From Blastococcus saxobsidens (GTDB lineage: Bacteria > Actinomycetota > Actinomycetes > Mycobacteriales > Geodermatophilaceae), in contig NZ_POQT01000037.1 in assembly GCF_002938435.1 (NCBI RefSeq), forward strand, positions 1 to 47,423: a stretch of 47,423 nt of DNA, read 5' to 3'. Under the pieces are notes generated by a model that had not been told where the DNA came from, did no database searches, and was given only the letters and a program-made list of their open reading frames with translations. Position numbers and translations under genes: made by a program. Below, one piece after another: positions 7,827 to 15,542 of the stretch (position 1 is the stretch's first letter; the number at the start of each line of letters is the position of its first letter).

Positions 7827-10351
7827 TGCGGGTCCTCGGGGCCCGCCCGGCCGGCGCCACCGCGCTCCACCTGGACGACGACCTCGACCCCCGCGGCCGG
7901 CTGGTCGTGGTGGGCAACGGCATGGCCGGTGCCCGCTTCGTGGAGGAGGTGCTCGAGCGGGGCGGCGGCGACCAGTTCCGCATCACCGTCTTCGGCGACG
8001 AGCCGCACGGCAACTACAACCGGATCATGCTGTCGCCGGTCCTGGCCGGTGAGTCGTCCGAGGACGAGATCGTGCTCAACCCCCACGACTGGTACACCGA
8101 CAACGGCATCGACCTGCGGGCCGGCGTCCGGGTCGAGCGGATCGACACCGCCGCCAAGCAGGTGCACGCCGCCGACGGCAGCGTGACCGGCTACGACCAC
8201 CTGGTGCTCGCCACGGGCAGCTACTCCTTCGTCCCGCCGATGGCCGGGGTCCGCCGGGACGATGGCTCGCTGCTGTCCGGCGTGTACGGCTTCCGCACCA
8301 TCGACGAGACCCGGGCGATGCTCGAGGCGACCAGCCGGTGCACCCGCGCCGTGGTGATGGGCGGCGGGCTGCTCGGGCTGGAGGCGGCCCGTGCGCTGCA
8401 GGGCCACGGGCTGCAGGTCGAGCTCGTGCACGCGATGCCGTGGCTGATGAACGCCCAGCTCGACGCCGAGGCCGGCGCGATCCTCAAGCGGAGCGTGGAG
8501 TCCCTCGGCATCACCGTGCACCTCGACGTCCTGGCCACCGAGGTGCTCGGCGCGGACTCCGTCGAGGGCGTCGTGCTGAAGGACGGCCGGCGGCTGGACT
8601 GCGACCTGCTCGTCGTCGCCGCCGGCGTCCGGCCGCACACCGACGTCGCCGTCCGGTCCGGCCTCGAGGTGCAGCGGGCGATCGTCGTCGACGACCAGCT
8701 GCGCACCGACGACCCCGACGTCTACGCCATCGGCGAGTGCGCCCAGCACCGCGGCGAGGTCTACGGGTTGGTCGCGCCGGCCTGGGAGCACGCGAAGGTC
8801 CTCGCCGACGTGCTCACCGGCACCGACCCGGCCGCGGACTACACCGGCAGCCGGACGGCGACGAAGCTCAAGGTCGCCGGCGTCGACGTCGCCGTCATGG
8901 GCGTCAGCACCCCCGAGCGGGACGACGACGAGTTCCTGGTCATCTCCGAACCGAAGCGCGGCGTGCACCTCTCGGTGGTCATCCGCGACGACAGGCTGGT
9001 CGGCGCCACCCTGCTCGGCGACACCCGCAAGGTCGCCTTCCTCACCCAGGCCTTCGACCGCGGCGCGCCGCTGCCCGAGGAGCGGATCCGGCTGCTGGTC
9101 GACCTCTCCGACGGCGCGGCGGAGGTGGGGGTCGCCGAGATGCCCGCCGACTCGCAGGTCTGCAACTGCAACGGCGTCTCCAAGGGCGACATCTGCGGCG
9201 CCGTCGGCGGCGGCTGCGGCAGCGTCGGTGAGGTCATGGACCGCACGCGCGCCGGCAAGGGTTGTGGCTCCTGCACGTCCCTGGTGAAGCAGATCGTCGA
9301 GTGGGCGGCCGACGGCGAGCTCGCCGAGGACCCGGCCGCCTCGTACTACGTGCCGGGCGTCCCGATGCCCAAGCCCGAGCTGATCCGCGCCATCCGCGAG
9401 CACGACCTGCGCAGCGTGTCGGCGGTCTTCGCGACGCTGGCACCGAACGGCAAGGACGACGCGAGGTCGAAGATGGGCCTGACCTCGCTGCTCAAGATGG
9501 TCTGGGGCCACGACCACATCCCGGAGAAGGACGCCGAGTTCATCAACGACCGCGTCCACGGCAACATCCAGCGCGACGGCACGTTCTCCGTCGTCCCGCA
9601 GATGAAGGGCGGGGTGACGACGCCGGCGCAGCTGCGCCGCATCGCCGAGGTCGCCGAGAAGTACGAGGTGCCGATGGTCAAGGTGACCGGCGGCCAGCGG
9701 ATCGACCTGCTCGGCGTCCGCAAGGAGGACCTGCCGGCCATGTGGTCGGACCTGGGCATGCCCAGCGGCTACGCCTACGGCAAGAGCATGCGCACGGTGA
9801 AGACCTGCGTCGGCTCGGACTTCTGCCGGTTCGGCCTCGACGACTCCACGCAGCTGGGGATCGACCTGGAGACCCGGTTCCAGGGCATCGAGAGCCCCGC
9901 GAAGATCAAGATGGCCGTGGTCGGCTGCCCCCGGAACTGCGCCGAGGCCTACGTGAAGGACGTGGGCGTCGTGGCCGTCGGCAGCGGCCGGTGGGAGGTC
10001 TACGTGGGCGGGGCGGCCGGCGCCACGGTGCGCAAGGGTGACCTGCTGGCCACCGTCGACTCCCCGCAGGCGGTGATGACCCTGACCGGCCGGTTCCTGC
10101 AGTACTACCGGGAGAACGCCAACTGGCTGGAGCGCACCTACGACTTCGTGCCGCGGGTCGGCCTGGACAAGATCAAGAGGGTGCTCCTCGAGGACGCCGA
10201 GGGCCTCTGCGCCGATCTCGACGCCGGGATCCAGCGGGCGATCGACGCCTACCGGGATCCGTGGGGCCAGGACGCCGCCGAACCCGCGACCCCCGGTCAG
10301 TTCCGGCCGGCCCTGCCGCTGGTCGCGCTGCCGAAGGTGCCGGTCCGATGA
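7826..10351 (+). CDS. nirB: Nitrite reductase (NADH), large subunit
   Basis: NirB reduces nitrite to ammonium with NAD(P)H, using FAD, iron-sulfur clusters and siroheme. In order, the 841-aa protein shows an FAD/NAD(P) oxidoreductase domain (VVVGNGMAGARFVEE near residue 30; second nucleotide-binding motif VVMGGGLLGLEAARAL). A BFD-type [2Fe-2S] domain follows near residue 445 (VCNCNGVSKGDICG ... GKGCGSC). The siroheme/[4Fe-4S] reductase domain ends with TCVGSDFCRFG and GCPRNCAEAYV (about 660-705). All cluster cysteines are present. The ATG overlaps the preceding stop by one base and the end overlaps nirD by four, so translation is probably coupled. Confidence 0.96.
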   Translation: MRVLGARPAGATALHLDDDLDPRGRLVVVGNGMAGARFVEEVLERGGGDQFRITVFGDEPHGNYNRIMLSPVLAGESSEDEIVLNPHDWYTDNGIDLRAGVRVERIDTAAKQVHAADGSVTGYDHLVLATGSYSFVPPMAGVRRDDGSLLSGVYGFRTIDETRAMLEATSRCTRAVVMGGGLLGLEAARALQGHGLQVELVHAMPWLMNAQLDAEAGAILKRSVESLGITVHLDVLATEVLGADSVEGVVLKDGRRLDCDLLVVAAGVRPHTDVAVRSGLEVQRAIVVDDQLRTDDPDVYAIGECAQHRGEVYGLVAPAWEHAKVLADVLTGTDPAADYTGSRTATKLKVAGVDVAVMGVSTPERDDDEFLVISEPKRGVHLSVVIRDDRLVGATLLGDTRKVAFLTQAFDRGAPLPEERIRLLVDLSDGAAEVGVAEMPADSQVCNCNGVSKGDICGAVGGGCGSVGEVMDRTRAGKGCGSCTSLVKQIVEWAADGELAEDPAASYYVPGVPMPKPELIRAIREHDLRSVSAVFATLAPNGKDDARSKMGLTSLLKMVWGHDHIPEKDAEFINDRVHGNIQRDGTFSVVPQMKGGVTTPAQLRRIAEVAEKYEVPMVKVTGGQRIDLLGVRKEDLPAMWSDLGMPSGYAYGKSMRTVKTCVGSDFCRFGLDDSTQLGIDLETRFQGIESPAKIKMAVVGCPRNCAEAYVKDVGVVAVGSGRWEVYVGGAAGATVRKGDLLATVDSPQAVMTLTGRFLQYYRENANWLERTYDFVPRVGLDKIKRVLLEDAEGLCADLDAGIQRAIDAYRDPWGQDAAEPATPGQFRPALPLVALPKVPVR

Positions 10352-10674
10352 GCCTCACCGAGGAGCGGACCACCACTGCGCACGTCGTGGGACGGGTCGA
10401 GGACGTCCCGCCGGGGGAGGGGCGCACCTTCGTCGCCGGCGGGGAGCAGGTGGCCGTGTTCCGGCTGCGCGACGGCTCCCTGCACGCGACCCAGGCGGCC
10501 TGCCCGCACGCCGGCGGTCCGCTGGCCGACGGGCAGACCGACGTCGACGTGCTGGTCTGCCCGCTGCACCAGTACGCCTACCGGTGGGCCGACGGTTCCT
10601 CGACCAGCGGTACCGCCCCCATCAGGGTCTTCGCCGTCCACGAGGCGGACGGCGCGCTCGTCGTCACCCTCTGA
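10348..10674 (+). CDS. nirD: Nitrite reductase (NADH), small subunit, Rieske type
   Basis: NirD is the small Rieske-fold partner of NirB. The 108-aa product keeps the [2Fe-2S] ligand pairs CPHAGG and CPLHQY, so the cluster is probably bound (some NirD proteins have lost it). The ATG at 10348 overlaps the nirB stop (ATGA), which decides the start over upstream in-frame options. It is the last gene of the nasA-nirBD unit. Confidence 0.95.
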   Translation: MSLTEERTTTAHVVGRVEDVPPGEGRTFVAGGEQVAVFRLRDGSLHATQAACPHAGGPLADGQTDVDVLVCPLHQYAYRWADGSSTSGTAPIRVFAVHEADGALVVTL

Positions 10675-10700
10675 CCGGCGGTTAGTGCACTTTCCGCCGG
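10675..10700. terminator. Hairpin between convergent nirD and XRE genes
   Basis: CCGGCGG (10675-10681) pairs with CCGCCGG (10694-10700) around a 12-nt loop. It begins directly after the nirD stop and lies between two converging genes, so it may end transcription from both sides. There is no clear U-tract, as is common in actinobacteria. Confidence 0.55.
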
Positions 10701-10717
10701 GCAGTTAGTGCACTTTC
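10681..10717. repeat. 14-bp direct repeat GTTAGTGCACTTTC, two copies
   Basis: Identical copies lie at 10681-10694 and 10704-10717 (period 23 nt), each containing the palindrome GTGCAC. The first forms the loop of the nirD terminator hairpin. Such AT-richer sequence is unusual for the surroundings. Origin unknown. Confidence 0.7.
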
Positions 10718-10721
10718 GGTC

Positions 10722-11297
10722 TCAGGCGGGGCGAGCGCGGACGTGCATGCGCTCGCCCTGCGGGCCGAAGAGGACCAGCCCCTCGGCCGGCTCGGGGAAC
10801 GGGTTGGAGAAGGCATGCGGCACCCGGGTGTCGAACTCGACGACCTCGCCCTGCCCGAGGACGAAGTCACGGGCGCCCAGCAGCAGCCGGATCCGGCCGG
10901 ACAGCACGTACAGCCACTCGTAGCCCTCGTGCGTCTTCTGCTCGGTGTCGTCCACCCGCCACCGCGGCGGGAGGACCATCTTGTAGGACTGCAGCCCTCC
11001 GGCCTGCCGGGTCAGCGGCACCATCGTCATGCCGTCGTCCCGCGTGATCGGGCGGCCGTGCACCCGGGGATCGGCCGGTGCCGGGGTGTCCACCAGGTCG
11101 TCGATGGCGACGCCGTAGCTGCGCGCCAGCGGCAGCAGCAGCTCCAGGGTGGGACGGCGCCCGCCGGACTCCAGCCGGGACAGCGTGCTGACCGAGATGC
11201 CGGTCGTCTCCGCGACGTCGGTGAGGGTCGCCCCGCGCTCGGTGCGCAGCGCTCGCAGCCGTGGGCCGACGTTCTGCAGGACGTCGTCGTCGGTCAT
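10722..11297 (-). CDS. XRE family transcriptional regulator with cupin sensor domain
   Basis: This 191-aa regulator has an N-terminal helix-turn-helix of the XRE type (about residues 10-65: LRALRTERGATLTDVAETTGISVSTLSRLESGGRRPT). A C-terminal cupin barrel follows (HEGYEWLYVLSGRIRLLLGARDFVLGQGEVVEFDTRVPHAF), which probably binds a small ligand. The ATG at 11297 fits the HTH position. It is divergent from a flavoprotein-methyltransferase pair, with a perfect palindrome in the shared promoter, and so is likely their local regulator and its own. The ligand is not known. Confidence 0.92.
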   Translation of the reverse strand: MTDDDVLQNVGPRLRALRTERGATLTDVAETTGISVSTLSRLESGGRRPTLELLLPLARSYGVAIDDLVDTPAPADPRVHGRPITRDDGMTMVPLTRQAGGLQSYKMVLPPRWRVDDTEQKTHEGYEWLYVLSGRIRLLLGARDFVLGQGEVVEFDTRVPHAFSNPFPEPAEGLVLFGPQGERMHVRARPA

Positions 11298-11306
11298 GGA
11301 GGGAGT

Positions 11307-11332
11307 TTGCCATATCGGCAAGCATGCTTGCC
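11307..11332. promoter_or_regulatory. Palindromic operator between XRE regulator and flavoprotein gene
   Basis: GGCAAGCATGCTTGCC (11317-11332) is a perfect 16-bp palindrome. A third half-site, TTGCC, lies at 11307, so TTGCCATA occurs twice, 21 bp (two helical turns) apart. The site is 20 nt from the XRE start and 31 nt from the flavoprotein ATG, a typical position for an autoregulated XRE operator. Confidence 0.7.
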
Positions 11333-11363
11333 ATAGTCGCGCTCCGGGCCGACAGTGGTCGGC

Positions 11364-12311
11364 ATGGACGAGCGGTACGACGTGGTGGTCATCGGAGGCG
11401 GCGCGGCGGGGCTGAGCGGGGCACTGACCCTGGCCCGCGCGCGGCGGAGCGTGCTGGTGGTGGACGCGGGGCAGCCCCGCAACGCCCCGGCCGGGCACGT
11501 GCACAACTACCTGGGCCGGGAGGGCACGCCCCCGGCCGAGCTCCTGGCGATCGGGCGCGGTGAGGTCGAGGGCTACGGCGGCACGGTGGTCACCGGCCGG
11601 GTGGCCGCGGTGCACCGGGAGGACGACGGGTTCCGGGTCGAGCTGGACGGCGGGGCGGCCGCGCGGGCGCGCCGGCTGCTGCTGGCCACCGGGCTCACCG
11701 ACGAGCTCCCGGACGTCCCGGGTGTCGCCGCGCGGTGGGGGAGCACGGTGCTGCACTGCCCGTACTGCCACGGCTGGGAGGCGCGCGACAGCGCCGTCGG
11801 CATCGTGAGCACCGGTGCGATGGGCGTGCACGCGGCGACGATGTGGCGGCAGTGGACCGACGACGTCGTCCTCTTCGTGCACACCGGCGTCGAGCCGACC
11901 GACGAGGAGATCGAGCAGCTGGCGGCCCGCGGCGTCCGCGTCGTGCGGGACCAGGTGACCGGCCTGGAGGGGGGCGCCGACGTGCGGCTGGCCTCCGGCG
12001 AGCTGGTGGCCCGCGACGCGGTGGTCGTCACCCCCCGGTTCACCGCCAACGCCGACCTGGTCGCCGGCCTGGGCGCGGTGCCGGTGCCGATGGAGATGAA
12101 CGGCGTCGTCGTGGGCAGTTTCCTTCAGGCCGATCCGACCGGGCGCACCGACGTCCCGGGCGTCTGGGTGGCGGGCAACGTCGGCGACATGAGCGCCCAG
12201 GTGATCGTCGCGGCGGCCCAGGGGCTCAAGGCGGGCGCGATGCTGAACGCGGACCTCATCGAGGAGGAGACCGCGCACGCGGTGGCGCAGGAGCGGAGCG
12301 TGGCGGCATGA
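11364..12311 (+). CDS. Thioredoxin-reductase-like NAD(P)/FAD-dependent oxidoreductase
   Basis: This 315-aa flavoprotein of the TrxB fold has the FAD-binding motif VVVIGGGAAGLSGA near residue 7. A redox-active CPYC pair (Cys132, Cys135, in HCPYCHGWE) and the C-terminal GVWVAGNVGDM FAD motif are also present. The typical TrxB disulfide is CATC or similar, so this is a TrxR-like enzyme whose partner may not be thioredoxin. ATG 11364 is preferred over an in-frame GTG at 11355. The end overlaps the methyltransferase start by four bases (ATGA), so the two are translationally coupled. Confidence 0.9.
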   Translation: MDERYDVVVIGGGAAGLSGALTLARARRSVLVVDAGQPRNAPAGHVHNYLGREGTPPAELLAIGRGEVEGYGGTVVTGRVAAVHREDDGFRVELDGGAAARARRLLLATGLTDELPDVPGVAARWGSTVLHCPYCHGWEARDSAVGIVSTGAMGVHAATMWRQWTDDVVLFVHTGVEPTDEEIEQLAARGVRVVRDQVTGLEGGADVRLASGELVARDAVVVTPRFTANADLVAGLGAVPVPMEMNGVVVGSFLQADPTGRTDVPGVWVAGNVGDMSAQVIVAAAQGLKAGAMLNADLIEEETAHAVAQERSVAA

Positions 12312-12976
12312 GCCAGCACGAGCACGAGCACGGGACGGCGCAGCAGCCCGCCGTCACCCGGGAGTCCTACGACGAGCTCTACCGGTCGGCCCCCGCGGTG
12401 TGGACCGGCCGGCCGAACCGGCAGCTCGTCGTCGAGGCCACCGATCTGCCGCCCGGCCGCGCGCTGGACGCCGGAGCCGGGGAGGGCGGTGACGCGCTCT
12501 GGCTGGCCTCCCGCGGGTGGCGGGTCACCGCCGTGGACTTCTCGCCCGTCGCCCTGGAGCGGGGTGCGGTCAAAGCCGCCGAGCTGGAGCTCGCCGACCG
12601 GATCGACTGGGTGCACGAGGACCTCGACGTCTGGACGCCGCCGGAGGGCTCCTACGACCTCGTGACGGCGCACTACCTGCACGCGACCTGGACCGACCGA
12701 TCGCGCATGTTCCGGGGGCTGGCGGCGGCCGTCGCGCCGGGCGGCACCCTGCTCGTGGTCGGTCACCAGCACGGCGACGGGTGGGGTCACGGCCACGCGC
12801 ACGCCCACGAGGCCGGTGCGCTCTACACCGCCGACGACGTCGCCGCGGTGCTGGAACCGGGGGAGTGGCGCGACGTCGTCACCGAGACGCGCGACCGCGA
12901 CCACGCAGCGGCCGAGCGCACCGGCAACCCGGTGCCGGACACCGTGCTGGTCGCGCGGCGGTCAGGAACGCGGTAG
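12308..12976 (+). CDS. SAM-dependent methyltransferase with histidine-rich loop
   Basis: This 222-aa class I methyltransferase has the SAM motif ALDAGAGEGGDALWLA (about 52-67) and the acidic VTAVDFSP strand. Histidine clusters are unusual: HEHEHG at residues 4-9 and GHQHGDGWGHGHAHAHE at 152-168, which could bind a metal such as Ni, Zn or Cu. The general fold resembles TehB-type metalloid or thiol methyltransferases, but the substrate is not known. It is coupled to the preceding flavoprotein and probably controlled by the divergent XRE-cupin protein. The end overlaps the convergent neighbouring gene by 15 nt. Confidence 0.87.
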   Translation: MSQHEHEHGTAQQPAVTRESYDELYRSAPAVWTGRPNRQLVVEATDLPPGRALDAGAGEGGDALWLASRGWRVTAVDFSPVALERGAVKAAELELADRIDWVHEDLDVWTPPEGSYDLVTAHYLHATWTDRSRMFRGLAAAVAPGGTLLVVGHQHGDGWGHGHAHAHEAGALYTADDVAAVLEPGEWRDVVTETRDRDHAAAERTGNPVPDTVLVARRSGTR

Positions 12977-13780
12977 GCCCAGGTCGGCGAGCGCGGCGGC
13001 GACGGCCTCGTCCCGCAGCACCTCCAGCACCAGCACGCGGTGCACCAGCACCCCGGAGCGGGTCAGCCGGAGGTCGGCGGGACGCAGCCGGGGGAGCGCA
13101 GCGCCACCCGGGCGCGGCTGGGCGGGGGGCGGGTCGAGCAGCCCGGCCCGCTGCAGGTCGGCCAGGTCCTCCCGGGCACCCCAGGCGGTCCAGGCGCGCG
13201 GCTCATCCTCCAGCGGGGTCATCGGCAGGGGCACCCGGTCCCGGCGTCCCACCGCGGCGAGCAGGGCCAGCTGCCGCCAGCTCAGCCACCCGGACAGCCG
13301 CAGCGCCCGGGTGACCAGGTCGGCGTCCAGATCGGCCGAGACGGTGACCTCGGCGAGCAGGTAGCCCAGGTGCCGGACCCGTCGTTCGTCGGTGGCGCGC
13401 CGGGCGGCGGCGGCGACGGCCTCGGTCAGCTCCTCGGCGACCGACCGGCTGCCCGGCCGCGGGGTGAAGTACCGGTCGGTGCGCACCGGCCGGCCGGCGC
13501 GGTGCACCGTGGCCGCGTGCTCGACGGCGAACGCGAGCACGGCGCCGGCGCGGACCCGCTCCCGTCCGACGACGACCCCCGCGGCGTCGTCCGCGGCCGC
13601 GCGCAGCACGGCGGCGAACTGCTCGTCCACCTGCACCCGGGCGGTCGCCGGCTCGAAGACCACCGCCGCCGCGGCGCGGCTCATCGAGCCGGCCACCGGC
13701 GTGCCGGCCTCGATCACGGCCCGCCCGGCGGGCGGCGTCTCGACGGCGGTCTGCTCGACGGGCTCCTCGGCGGCGGTCAC
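12962..13780 (-). CDS. Uncharacterised protein
   Basis: I do not recognise a family. The 272-aa product (GTG start at 13780, VTAAEEPVEQ) is rich in Ala, Arg and Leu. It is mostly helical by appearance, with no membrane segment or signal peptide. A central region (RRVRHLGYLLAEVTVSADLDADLVTRAL, LSGWLSWRQLALLAAVGRRD) looks like a helical bundle, and the C-terminus looks like a wedge of short helices. It lies opposite and overlapping the methyltransferase end, and its promoter region is shared with narK. Confidence 0.75.
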   Translation of the reverse strand: MTAAEEPVEQTAVETPPAGRAVIEAGTPVAGSMSRAAAAVVFEPATARVQVDEQFAAVLRAAADDAAGVVVGRERVRAGAVLAFAVEHAATVHRAGRPVRTDRYFTPRPGSRSVAEELTEAVAAAARRATDERRVRHLGYLLAEVTVSADLDADLVTRALRLSGWLSWRQLALLAAVGRRDRVPLPMTPLEDEPRAWTAWGAREDLADLQRAGLLDPPPAQPRPGGAALPRLRPADLRLTRSGVLVHRVLVLEVLRDEAVAAALADLGLPRS

Positions 13781-13864
13781 CCGGCGATCTTCGCCGCTAC
13801 CGGGGCGGTGGTGCGAGCCGGTCGGCCGCGGCCTCACCACAGCGGGGCAGCCGCGGTGAGCGAA

Positions 13865-13908
13865 ACGGAACACGGGGTGTCCCGCGGGGCGACGCCGGGG
13901 AAACGCCG
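13865..13908 (+). promoter_or_regulatory. Two-part motif upstream of narK, shared with nasA
   Basis: ACGGAAC (13865-13871) and GGGAAACGCCG (13898-13908) repeat the arrangement upstream of nasA with the same 33-nt spacing, ending 18 nt before the narK ATG. An imperfect inverted repeat (GGAACAC/GTGTCCC, 13867-13883) overlaps the first block. This is a candidate NnaR and/or GlnR site. Confidence 0.5.
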
Positions 13909-13926
13909 GGGCGTCACCGTCCTCGC

Positions 13927-15324
13927 ATGACTGCTCCTCCCCGCCCGTCCTCCACCAGCAGCCCGGCCGCCCCGGTCGCGCCCCCCGCCCCGGTCCGGGC
14001 GGGTGGATGGATCGACGACTGGCGACCGGAGGACCCGCAGTTCTGGAAGTCCACCGGCCGCCGCGTGGCCCGCCGCAACCTGTTCTTCTCCGTCTTCTCC
14101 GAGCACGTCGGATTCTCGATCTGGAGCCTGTGGTCGGTGCTGGTGCTGTTCCTGCCCGAGGCGGTGTACGGCATCGATCCGGCCGGGAAGTTCCTGCTCA
14201 CCACGCTGCCCACGGCCCTGGGCGCCTTCGTGCGCCTCCCGTACACCTTCGCCGTCGCGAAGTTCGGCGGCCGGAACTGGACGATCGTCAGCGCGGGGCT
14301 GCTGCTGGTGCCGACGATCGCGACGGCGGCCGTGCTCGAGCCCGGCGTCTCGTTCACGACCCTCCTGGTCGTCTCCTGCCTGGCCGGTGTCGGCGGCGGC
14401 AACTTCGCCAGCTCCATGGCCAACATCAACGCGTTCTACCCCGACCGGCTCAAGGGTTGGGCGCTCGGCCTGAACGCCGGCGGCGGCAACCTGGGGGTGC
14501 CGGTCATCCAGCTCGTCGGTCTGCTGGTGCTGGCCACCGCTGGGGCGGGCAACCCGCGGCTGGTCCTGTGGGTCTACGTGCCGCTGATCGTCGTCGCCGC
14601 CGTCGGCGCGGCCCTGCTCATGGACAACCTGACGACGGCGCGCAACCAGCCGCGGGCCATGCGCGAGGCGACCCGCGAGCCGCACACCTGGATCATGTCG
14701 TTCCTCTACATCGGCACGTTCGGCTCGTTCATCGGCTTCGGGTTCGCCTTCGGGCAGGTGCTGCAGAACCAGTTCACCGACTCCTTCGCCACCCCGCTGG
14801 CCGCCGCGTCGCTCACCTGGCTGGGGCCGCTGCTGGGCTCGCTGATCCGGCCGCTCGGCGGCTCGCTGGCCGACCGGTTCGGTGGCGCGCGCATCACCTG
14901 CTGGACCTTCGTCGCCATGGCGCTGGGGGCCGGTGTCGTCTGGACGGCCAGCCAGGTGCGGTCGCTGCCGTTGTTCGTCGTCGGCTTCGTCCTGCTCTTC
15001 GTGCTCAGCGGGGTGGGCAACGGGTCGACCTACAAGATGATCCCGGCGATCTTCCGGTCCCAGGCGCTCCAGCAGGTGGCCGACCGCGGGGACCCCGAGG
15101 CGGCCGAGCGGCACGCCCTGCGCATGTCCGGTGCGCTCATCGGCATCGCCGGCGCCGTCGGTGCCTTCGGCGGGGTGCTGGTGAACCTGGCGTTCCGGCA
15201 GTCCTTCATGACCACCGGTACCGGCGACTCCGCCTACCTGGTGTTCATCGCCTTCTACGTCGTCTGCGTGGCGGTCACCTGGGCGGTCTACCTGCGCCCG
15301 GGCCGCCCCCTCGGCCGCATCTGA
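13927..15324 (+). CDS. narK: Nitrate/nitrite transporter, NarK/NasA MFS family
   Basis: This 465-aa major facilitator protein has about 12 membrane segments. It carries both nitrate-signature motifs of the NNP family: GVGGGNFASSMANINAFYP (about residue 155) and GVGNGSTYKMIPAIF (about 360). It also has the inter-domain loop of MFS proteins. A Pro/Ala-rich cytoplasmic N-terminus of about 28 residues precedes the conserved DDWRPEDPQFW. It imports nitrate for the NasA-NirBD pathway. It has its own promoter region with a motif also found before nasA. Confidence 0.94.
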   Translation: MTAPPRPSSTSSPAAPVAPPAPVRAGGWIDDWRPEDPQFWKSTGRRVARRNLFFSVFSEHVGFSIWSLWSVLVLFLPEAVYGIDPAGKFLLTTLPTALGAFVRLPYTFAVAKFGGRNWTIVSAGLLLVPTIATAAVLEPGVSFTTLLVVSCLAGVGGGNFASSMANINAFYPDRLKGWALGLNAGGGNLGVPVIQLVGLLVLATAGAGNPRLVLWVYVPLIVVAAVGAALLMDNLTTARNQPRAMREATREPHTWIMSFLYIGTFGSFIGFGFAFGQVLQNQFTDSFATPLAAASLTWLGPLLGSLIRPLGGSLADRFGGARITCWTFVAMALGAGVVWTASQVRSLPLFVVGFVLLFVLSGVGNGSTYKMIPAIFRSQALQQVADRGDPEAAERHALRMSGALIGIAGAVGAFGGVLVNLAFRQSFMTTGTGDSAYLVFIAFYVVCVAVTWAVYLRPGRPLGRI

Positions 15325-15342
15325 ACGACGTCCGCCCTCACC

Positions 15343-15404
15343 GTTCCGGGTCCTCCCTCACCGTCGACCGCGAGGGAGGACCGGAACGATCAGGTCCCCT
15401 GATC
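15343..15404 (+). repeat. Dispersed double-hairpin palindrome, copy B
   Basis: GTTCCGGGTCCTCCCTC (15343-15359) pairs with GAGGGAGGACCGGAAC (15372-15387), with one bulged G. It is followed directly by a small hairpin, GATCAGG-TCC-CCTGATC (15388-15404). The same element, reversed, lies at 28308-28385 with a different but still complementary stem. It may also end narK transcription. Confidence 0.8.
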
Positions 15405-15414
15405 ATCGATCCCG

Positions 15415-15536
15415 ATGTCGATGGCCTACGTCGGCACCCGGTCCCTGTGCGAGCGGGCCGGCTTCACCAAGGCGGCGGACACGACGTCGGTGGCGGGCGG
15501 CTTCCCGCGGTGCTCATGCGCCTCGACCTCCGCTGA
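15415..15536 (+). pseudogene. C-terminal remnant of a GNAT acetyltransferase, frameshifted
   Basis: The frame from 15415 reads MAYVGTRSLCERAGFTKAAD, then TTSVAGGFPR. This matches the usual C-terminal end of GNAT proteins (GTRSxYExAGF...GFPRVxMRxxL). After GGFPR (15510) the expected VLMRLDLR and stop (15534-15536) continue in another frame, consistent with loss of one G. The upstream two thirds of the gene is absent; the palindrome at 15343-15404 lies at the break. It is not translated as a functional protein. Confidence 0.65.
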
Positions 15537-15542
15537 GCCCGG

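Noticed and set aside
7640-9559. 639-codon open frame on the minus strand
   Set aside because: Antisense to nirB. High GC gives long frames without stops; no domain is visible.
10182-10347. Earlier starts for nirD
   Set aside because: The ATGA overlap with nirB and the family start decide for 10348.
10681-10717. Possible CRISPR repeat
   Set aside because: Only two 14-bp copies with a 9-bp gap and no cas genes.
14007-15536. 509-codon plus-strand frame across narK
   Set aside because: Out of frame with narK. Only its last eight codons matter, as the shifted end of the GNAT remnant.
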